A DNA stretch of 13,991 nucleotides from Pleurotus ostreatus/Saccharomyces cerevisiae fusant (Eukaryota > Opisthokonta), in the NCBI GenBank assembly GCA_024196135.1, contig JAMQCK010000922.1:1-13991 (forward strand), in the 5' to 3' direction. Position 1 is the first letter of the stretch. Each line of letters starts with the position of its first letter. The notes beneath the pieces were generated by a model. That model saw only the letters and a list, made by a program, of their open reading frames with translations. It did no database searches and had not been told where the DNA came from. Shown in pieces: positions 8,791-13,991 of the stretch. A program made the position numbers and the translations under genes.

Positions 8791-10618
8791 TTACGAGGTC
8801 GGGGCATCGAGTAATTGATCCTCCGCGTCCGCTATGATCTACAGCAAGTCAGTCAGCAATCAATATCTTGCACTCGAGGCCCATCGCTCGTCGCGGCGCC
8901 AATGAATCCTCATCCCCATGTCCCACTCACCTGCCTCGCAATCTTCGCCACACCCTTGATCTTCACGCACTCCTCCCGCGCGTTCTTCCCAAGAGGCGTA
9001 TTCAGCAGCCCCGCATCCGCGTAGGTCTTGAGGTACTTCAAGCACGTTTCCTCCTTGAACTCGGAGTAGAGCTTGCGGTTGTGTTTGCGCTGGGGTAGGA
9101 GTTAGTGGATGCAATGAAGTGGAGATGGGTGAAAGGAGGGGGCAAATGGCGCATAGCAGACGCGTGTGGTGCGATGCAAGGACAGGGCTTGAGACGGCGA
9201 AGGTGCCCGGCCAAGTCATACGCATACAGTATATGACATGCCATCCGCACGCACCTCGTTCTTCCTAATCGTCTCCTCGTACTGATGGTTCTGATGGATG
9301 ATGAAGTGGTCCGCGAGGACCTGGAAAGAGATGCCGGAGAGGTAGATCTCGAAGAGGCAGGCGGCCTTGTTGCCACCGTAGCCAATGAAGCGCTCGTCGC
9401 ACCTGATGGCAACAGGTCAGCAGTGTAGAAACACGACCAGCACTTGTGCGGGGGGTAGAACCGGCGGACGCCAACTACCCTACTCACCAAGGAGGGCCGT
9501 CTTTCTTCATGACGATGTACGGCTCGTACGCGGGCTGGTATCGCGTCACCTCATACACCTCGCCCGGAGCGGCGGCGTAGTACTTGGCATATTCAGTGCT
9601 GTTGTGGCCGGGTTGCCACGACGCGTGGAACATCCCAATGCGCCCGACGTTCACCAGCTCCAGTAGATCCTGGGCGTGGGCATCAGCAAACCATCGTCCT
9701 CAATACAGACGCATACATGGCACCTACCTCCTTCGTCCTTGGAAACACCTCCTGATTCGTCCCCTCGTCCAAATTCGAATACTCAAACGCGGTAATCACA
9801 AACGCAACGCCCTCATCCAACCTTCCCCTCAACTCATCACTCTCCCGAATCACCCTCCTAAAATCCGTGCAGAGCGAGAAGTCGATATCGAGCATCATCA
9901 CGTAGTCCGTGCGCGCGAAGAAGCGTGCAACGTTGCGCCAGGTGTTGAACTGGCGGTCGAAGACGTCGACGATGAGGTGCACGTCGACGTGCGCGGCCAT
10001 GAGCGGGGAGGAGGCGTAGAGGGTGTGCAGGGCGGCGAGGAGGTCGTCGACGTGGCTGGTGACGTTCTTGACGTGGATGGCGACGGAAATGGGGCCTATA
10101 TGCGCGTGGAAAGGAAGGTCGGAGCATGTCAGAGAAGACACGGGGGAATCCTGTTGTTGAGCACCTTGATAGCGCTCGACTAAGCGCGAGAATACGTGAA
10201 AGCGATTCGAAGTTATGAGCGTGGTCATCGTTATATCGTTCGGAGCAGGCCTGTTCGTAGCGCGGTAGAAGTATGGGATAATCTTGCTCGGGCGCATTGA
10301 GTTCGAGAAAGCTTTTGACAGGAAGAGATCTTCAGGTGTTTCCGCCGCAGGCTGCTGAGTCGACGAGTTCCAGAAGATCGTGCCAGCAGGTACGGCATGT
10401 ATGAGGTCGTGGTGCGTTCGTGCGAGCGGAGCCGGTACAGCTTGCTTTCCACCAGGAGCGAGCCAAGAGATTGAGCTGGTGAAGAGGTTGCGTCCGTAGT
10501 AAGTCGTCAGCGCGCGGTGCAGTTGCAGGAGATGCGAAGTCGTCGTATAGATCATGGAGATCGCGACGTAGACAGCACCGAGGTAAGCAAGAGCCCGGGA
10601 TACGCGTAGACAGACCAT
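8791..10618 (-). CDS. LARGE-like (GT49) type II membrane glycosyltransferase, 6 exons, 452 aa
   Basis: Exons are 10618-10165, 10095-9728, 9669-9488, 9402-9255, 9089-8931 and 8838-8791, all in phase. Residues about 9-27 form a single N-terminal hydrophobic helix, the usual type II Golgi or ER anchor. The catalytic part begins near 150 (GPISVAIHV). It contains a DxD metal- and nucleotide-sugar-binding motif, LDIDF with D221 and D223, and the family signature CDERFIGYGGNK at about 336-347, followed by a His-rich FIIHQNHQYEE. These match the Glyco_transf_49 family of animal LARGE and B4GAT1. Those animal enzymes act on glucuronate/xylose-containing glycans; the fungal acceptor is unknown to me. 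Intron 1 (69 nt) has a weak GTGCTC donor and no in-frame stop, so its retention would insert 23 residues. Splicing gives ERYQGPIS, closer to relatives. The protein ends shortly after a charged helical tail. Confidence 0.85.
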
Positions 10619-11470
10619 CTTGAGGAGCGGCGAGAGCGACGAGACAGAAGGTGAGGGGAGGAGGCAAACAGCGATGAACGCCGTCGGTTACTTACAAGGC
10701 CGCCCGAGCCTGTCACCGATCCTTACGGCCTCGTCGCTGTGATCGAACCCGCTGCTGACCTTCCCCTCTTCCTCGTCACTGTTCAAGCCGCTGCACACCA
10801 TCATGAGAGTCAACAAAATGCATTACTAGAGATATACGGGCACATCACTAGTCTGGACGGTAGAGGATATGTACGGAACCACCGACCCATCCACTCTCCT
10901 ACAGCCGAGGCGTCAAGAGGGATATCGGGTGCTAAGACGCTCCGGTCGTTCAGGACATGGCCTGACACTCGAACATCCGCGTAGAGAGTGCGCTGGATAT
11001 GAGCAACAGGGGAAAAGTATGGCCATGCCGCCGCACGAAGAAAGGTGCAAAACTGCCCGAGCGCTTATATAGGCGGGCACTTGAGGGGAGGCTCGATCGC
11101 GTCGATGCTGCCTTCACCGAACAGGGTCGCACCCTCTGCAGCACTGGCAGTCCTTCCAGTCTACGTCTTGCACATTCGCAAGCGTTCACACAGAGTTACG
11201 ATCAGAGGAGCACGATTGATAGCAGCCAACACAGGAACAAGTGTAGGGTACAATCAACAACAAGACGAGAGGTAATGACCGGGTATAAAACAACAGGGAT
11301 ACCAAGAGTACACTCGAGTCGCCCTGTGTATGGAGTCCGACACTGTCACAAACACACGGGCCCAGTACAAGGAAGGAGACGAGAGCAAGGGGAGTCCGTA
11401 CAGGTAAAAGCGCCGTAAGGGCCAATTCCGCGAGTAAGAGCGGACAATGAAAAAGGCCTAGAGGAGGCTT
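10619..11470. other. 852-bp gene-free stretch with a TATA box
   Basis: This holds the upstream region of the glycosyltransferase gene and the 3' flank of the GPI-protein gene. A canonical TATATAAG lies on the minus strand at 11071-11064 (TATATAGG on plus). It is about 450 bp from the glycosyltransferase ATG, so it implies a long or spliced leader, or an unannotated transcript. The open frames crossing it (10739-10984 and 10999-11418, plus) are low-complexity basic sequences that I do not believe. A GATCGAACCC at about 10741-10750 is not part of a tRNA. Confidence 0.5.
11064..11071 (-). promoter_or_regulatory. TATA box, target unclear
   Basis: TATATAAG on the minus strand is a full match to the TATA consensus. 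The nearest minus-strand start is the glycosyltransferase ATG, about 450 bp away. A short frame beginning MAILFPCCSYP about 50 bp downstream could be an upstream ORF in a long leader. Confidence 0.35.
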
Positions 11471-12373
11471 TTACAGGAAGAGCGCGGCGGACATGGCCAT
11501 GAGACCAGCGACGGCGCCGAGCGGGCCCATGGGGAGCGAGAGGCTGGCGGGTGCGCTGTTCTCGTCGGTAGACGATGCGCTCGCACCAGAGCCCGACTGC
11601 GAGCCCGAGGAACCAGACGAGCCCGAGTGGGACGTCGCGGTTCCCGAAGGCGCAGACGAGGAGACCGTCGCGGGAGTAGCTATAGCGCAATCTAGGTTAG
11701 CAATGCGATAAGGCAAGAAGTATGAACAGCACGCACTCCCGTTGGGCTTAATCTCGAAGGTGTCCGAGCGCGTGTACTCCTGCGTCGTGTTCGACGTGTT
11801 CACGAAGACAACCTGGTACCCGGTGCCGGGCAGAAGCGTCACGTTCGTCACCGTGTACGTCTAGAAGAGGTGGGCCCGCGTGTGAGAACAGCGACCGCGC
11901 AATTACGCCGAACGAACGCACCAGGCTCGCCGCGTTCACGTACTCGGCGATGTCGTAGTCGCCGTTCAAGGTCGCGTTCTGGTCGTTGCGGACGATGATC
12001 GTGACGTTCGGGTCGTTGCTCGCGGCGGACCTGGGGGAGGAGGGGGCGTGAGCGAGCTGTCGGCGGGCTGTTGCCATGCGAACTCACCAAGAGATCGTGT
12101 TCCTGAGGGCCGAATAACACGGTTAGCACGCTGAGTCCCCCGCCACACGCCAGAAAACGCCTTACGAGTGGTTCGCGACCCTGTAGAGCGCGTCAGTCTA
12201 TCGTCCCCCACAGCGCAGAAGGCGACTCACCAGTATCCATCGCCAGAGGGGAAGTTGATGGAAATGTCCGCTATAGCGCAGTCTAGTCAGTAATGGAGAT
12301 CTGAAGACGCGACTTGCGCCTCACCGAGGGCCGCAGCGGGGAGCAGAGCAGCAAGGGCGACGGCAGCACGCAT
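11471..12373 (-). CDS. Secreted GPI-anchored KRE9/KNH-like protein, 7 exons, 186 aa
   Basis: Exons are 12373-12325, 12270-12231, 12180-12166, 12102-12088, 12030-11922, 11860-11737 and 11679-11471. All junctions are in phase and sum to 187 codons; exons 3 and 4 are 15 nt each. Residues 1-17 form a signal peptide (MRAAVALAALLPAAALA). The mature part starts DISINFPSGDGYWVANHSN and continues TISWSAASNDPNVTI, the hallmark of the Ser/Thr-rich Kre9/Knh1-like domain (residues about 18-117). Several N-glycosylation sequons are visible (NHS, NVT, NAT, NTS). A Ser/Gly-rich linker with SGSSGSSGSQSGSG follows, then a likely omega region (TDENSAPAS) and a hydrophobic C-terminus (GAVAGLMAMSAALFL), as expected for GPI anchoring at the plasma membrane or wall. 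Founding members affect beta-1,6-glucan assembly in yeast; basidiomycete paralogues are numerous and mostly uncharacterised. Confidence 0.9.
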
Positions 12374-12855
12374 TGTGGACGTTGGTGAAGGGCGATCAGG
12401 GGGAGTGGAGGGCGGGGAACGACTGGACAAGGCGATGGGAAGAAGAAAGCCTTGGAAGTTCCCGCGGTCTAAAATACTCAATGTTCAAGTCCCTGCAGCA
12501 CGTGGCCGGTTCTTCTTGAATATTCGGCTTTCTCTCTGGTTCTCGACATCGACGGTCGTGATTGCGAAGGCATGCAGAGCCAATGGGATAGGCCGTTGTC
12601 AGTCGAGCTTGTGCGCACCCGGGGTTACTGAACGACGATTTTCCGTGCCAGTGTGCGTTGCTGAAGCCTTCGCGTCGGGTAATGAGCAATCCACGGGAGG
12701 AGACGCTGTGATGGGGGGACCTTTACGTACGGCTTCTAGAGGAAAGGCTAAGTGACCTCCTCGCGTGGCGTATGTCTGTTTGATGGCGGAACTTTGGGGT
12801 GAGTCATACCAAAGTTCCAGGGCTCTTGAACTCTTTCTATGCGTATTTCGCGCAT
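12374..12855 (-). other. Upstream region of the GPI-protein gene
   Basis: About 480 bp between the GPI-protein ATG and the tRNA-related element. It contains a TATA-like TATTTTAG on the minus strand (12476-12469) about 96 bp upstream of the ATG. The open frames here (12375-12755 plus, 12396-12689 minus) are mutually overlapping and without coding character. Nothing else is recognised. Confidence 0.5.
12469..12476 (-). promoter_or_regulatory. TATA-like element of the GPI-protein gene
   Basis: The minus strand reads TATTTTAG about 96 bp upstream of the ATG at 12373, a normal distance for a fungal TATA element with a short leader. It is not a perfect consensus. Confidence 0.35.
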
Positions 12856-12861
12856 AAAAAA
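12856..12861 (-). terminator. Pol III poly-T terminator
   Basis: Six T residues on the minus strand lie 17 nt beyond the 3' end of the tRNA-like sequence. This is the standard RNA polymerase III stop signal, correctly placed and oriented for the tRNA fragment. Confidence 0.6.
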
Positions 12862-12878
12862 GGCGCTGAAGACGCTGT

Positions 12879-12921
12879 TGACAAGAGTGGGATTTGAACC
12901 CACGCCCCTGTTCCGAGTGGG
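12879..12921 (-). pseudogene. 3' half of a class II tRNA gene (Leu- or Ser-type), 5' half missing
   Basis: On the minus strand a perfect T arm is present: stem GTGGG (12903-12899), loop TTCAAAT, stem CCCAC (12891-12887). The 3' acceptor strand TCTTGTC (12886-12880) and discriminator A (12879) follow. The T stem is preceded by GGGGC and CACTCGGAAC, suggesting a long variable arm; with discriminator A this favours tRNA-Leu. The intragenic B box GGTTCAAATCC (12900-12890) is intact. No partner for the acceptor strand (GACAAGA), no A box and no D arm occur upstream, where the tandem array begins at about 12922. It is therefore a truncated copy, not a functional tRNA gene. Confidence 0.65.
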
Positions 12922-13060
12922 CATTCTTTCGCGAAGCGATGGGCGACCGTGCAATTTCTCGCGGAGCGATGGGGAACGGGCAATCTTTCGCGCAGCGACC
13001 GTGGGCGAGGACTTTTTCGCGGAGCGATGGCAGACCGTGCATCTTCTCGCGGGGCGATGG
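12922..13060. repeat. Tandem array of 29-30 bp units with mini-hairpins
   Basis: Five units follow each other with cores at 12931, 12961, 12990, 13019 and 13049 (spacing 30, 29, 29 and 30). The unit resembles TCGCGGAGCGATGG followed by GGCGACCGTGCAATCTT-like sequence. Each core is the 11-mer TCGC-NNN-GCGA, an inverted repeat with three-base loops GAA, GGA, GCA, GGA and GGG. Reading it as protein gives repeated SLRE-like peptides on the minus strand, which I take to be spurious. Confidence 0.85.
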
Positions 13061-13135
13061 CGATCCCACTCTCACCGCCACAAACAATGAAATAGTCAGG
13101 CTGTCAATCCCACCCACCGCGCCTGTCATCCAGGG
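13044..13135 (+). repeat. Direct repeat of about 92 bp, copy 1
   Basis: It starts in the last unit of the tandem array and includes GATCCCACTCTCACCG, then a more variable CA-rich patch, then CTGTCAATCCCA and CACCGCGCCTGTCAT. It matches 13466-13557 at an offset of 422 bp with scattered substitutions and small indels. Confidence 0.85.
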
Positions 13136-13145
13136 GAACAGGCAA

Positions 13146-13345
13146 TAATCCGCGCAGCGACTGGTGAGAGAGCATTATTGCGCAAAGCGACGGGTGACCG
13201 TGCCTTTCAAAACGTTGGGGAACGGGCAATATCTCGCCCAGCGACCGGGGGGGAAACACTATTTTGCGAAGGGATGGGCAACCGTGCCTTTCAAAACGTC
13301 GGGGAACGGGCAATATCTCGCGCAGCGACCGTAGGCTTGGACGAG
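13146..13345. repeat. Degenerate continuation of the array with an 84-bp higher-order repeat
   Basis: Further units occur with cores at about 13152, 13180, 13236, 13266 and 13320. Two cores keep the 11-mer inverted repeat (13234-13244 and 13318-13328). A larger unit is duplicated: TGCCTTTCAAAACGT occurs at 13201 and again at 13285, each followed by GGGGAACGGGCAATATCTCG. This gives an 84-bp period spanning roughly 13178-13331. Confidence 0.8.
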
Positions 13346-13465
13346 GGCGATGGGCGACCGTGCACTCCCTGCCCAACTCACTCACACCATGCCCCCCCGC
13401 CCGCGCCGCAAGTTTCTCGACTCCTCCTTCGACTCGTCCTCAAACTCGGACGGAGGGTATAGGTT

Positions 13466-13557
13466 CTTTCGCGGAGCGATGGAGATCCCACTCTCACCGG
13501 CCACAGAAACAAAACAGTCACGCTGTCAATCCCATCCACCGCGCCTGTCATTCCGCT
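13466..13557 (+). repeat. Direct repeat of about 92 bp, copy 2
   Basis: This is the second copy of the block at 13044-13135. It again begins with a TCGCGGAGCGA hairpin core (13469-13479) and runs through CTGTCAATCCCA and CACCGCGCCTGTCAT. It ends about 65 bp upstream of the ATG at 13623 and is crossed by an open frame. Confidence 0.85.
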
Positions 13558-13588
13558 CACCATCTGCGGGTAATGCAGAGCCACAGGA

Positions 13589-13595
13589 GTATATA
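13589..13595 (+). promoter_or_regulatory. TATA-like element before the last gene
   Basis: TATATAG lies about 30 bp upstream of the ATG at 13623. That is close for a TATA box feeding this ATG, as it would leave almost no leader. It may be fortuitous, or it may indicate that the true start is further downstream or upstream. Confidence 0.25.
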
Positions 13596-13622
13596 GGTAG
13601 GGTAGGTAGGGGATGGGCCGTT

Positions 13623-13991
13623 ATGGCGCTCTCTCCCTCCCACGCCGACTTTCTCGACGCGCTCCAGCAGGCGGTCGCCAAGGCCCCCGCGCTCGACGAT
13701 CTCCCGCGCAACCAACAGGCCGCGTTCAGGCGCCAGGTCAGGGCGCAGCTCGCCCTCGTCAAGCATGTCATCCAGCCACCGCGCAGGGTCATCGGTGGTG
13801 GCGGCACGAGGGTGAAGAAGACGGCAGCGGCGGCGGCGGCGCCGACCGCGCAGACATCCGAGGAACTCGCCGAAGCACGACTCGCCGACATCAACGAGGC
13901 CGCCAAGGCAGAGTGGCGCAACATGGCCGACGTCTGGAAGATCGCCATCGACCCGCCCGAGCCCACGTCCCGCCGCGAGATGGAGGACGGC
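13623..13991 (+). CDS. 5' part of an unrecognised gene running off the window
   Basis: The frame is open from ATG at 13623 to the last base (123 codons). The protein looks real. It begins MALSPSHADFLDALQQAV, forms an amphipathic helical region with many Gln, Arg and Ala residues (FRRQVRAQLALVKHVI), has an Ala-rich linker (KKTAAAAAAP), then an acidic helical stretch containing EWRNMADVWKIAIDPPEP. It has no signal peptide. The family is not recognised. The same frame is open upstream to another ATG at 13389 (start MPPRPRRKFLDSSFDSSSN), crossing the second repeat copy. Either the repeat is in the leader or an intron (a possible GTATAG donor lies at 13458), or it is translated. I chose the inner ATG because the coding signal is clear only from there. 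A larger minus-strand frame overlapping it is a shadow. Confidence 0.6.
   Translation, partial: MALSPSHADFLDALQQAVAKAPALDDLPRNQQAAFRRQVRAQLALVKHVIQPPRRVIGGGGTRVKKTAAAAAAPTAQTSEELAEARLADINEAAKAEWRNMADVWKIAIDPPEPTSRREMEDG

Noticed and set aside
10739..10760. GATCGAACCC resembling a tRNA T loop complement
   Set aside because: The flanking bases do not form a T stem, and no acceptor, D or anticodon arms are present.
10999..11418. 139-residue plus-strand frame
   Set aside because: Its composition is basic and random-looking, it has no recognisable domain or splice signals, and it lies in the flanks of two minus-strand genes.
12922..13060. Possible CRISPR-like array (29-30 bp period)
   Set aside because: The units are contiguous and degenerate with no unique spacers between constant repeats, and the window is eukaryotic.
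12839..13090. Plus-strand frame containing TRVGFEPTP
   Set aside because: This peptide is the familiar mistranslation of the complement of a tRNA T arm, and it helped locate the tRNA fragment instead.
12599..13385. Minus-strand open frames of 176 and 93 residues with SLRE-like peptide repeats
   Set aside because: They are translations of the tandem array, and the 176-residue frame also crosses the tRNA fragment. Repeats are similar in all frames and the composition is not protein-like.
13526..13966. 146-residue minus-strand frame, rich in Ala and Ser
   Set aside because: It is the antisense shadow of the plus-strand gene starting at 13623; GC-rich codons leave the opposite strand open.

Overview
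The window looks like nuclear DNA of a filamentous basidiomycete, probably an agaricomycete. The sequence is GC-rich. Genes are dense and intron-rich, with introns mostly 43-92 nt long carrying GTGAGT, GTGCGT or GTAAGY donors and TAG or CAG acceptors. The recognisable proteins are fungal secretory-pathway proteins: an Hrd3/SEL1L ERAD subunit, a LARGE-type glycosyltransferase and a small KRE9/KNH-type GPI-anchored protein. There are no bacterial operons, ribosome binding sites or phage genes. Organism assignment is inference from gene style; no species is claimed.

Layout. Positions 1-184 hold the last two exons of an unrecognised plus-strand gene. It converges on a one-exon hypothetical gene (286-849, minus). 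Next are a three-exon, 681-residue protein with two PPxY motifs and a short coiled coil (1223-3375, minus) and the ten-exon HRD3 homologue (3937-7319, minus, 969 residues). They are followed by a two-exon hypothetical whose N-terminal hydrophobic helix is encoded by a hexanucleotide microsatellite (7744-8533, minus), a six-exon GT49/LARGE-like type II membrane glycosyltransferase (8791-10618, minus) and a seven-exon GPI-anchored protein with two successive 15-nt microexons (11471-12373, minus). The last part (12856-13560) is different. A 3' half of a class II tRNA gene with its own poly-T terminator abuts a degenerate 29-30 bp tandem array. The array units carry TCGC-NNN-GCGA mini-hairpins, and a block of about 92 bp is duplicated 422 bp downstream. 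A plus-strand coding region then begins (ATG at 13623, or at 13389 reading through the repeat) and leaves the window.

The three recognised genes all act in the endomembrane system (ER quality control, Golgi glycosylation, GPI-anchored wall or surface protein). They are separate transcription units, so this proximity is not evidence of a cluster. The exon chains were built by hand. For the multi-exon genes every junction preserves frame, and the summed exon lengths are divisible by three.

The most unusual part is the right end: a truncated tRNA that keeps an isolated B box and a Pol III terminator, fused to a hairpin-bearing minisatellite that runs into the 5' part of a gene.
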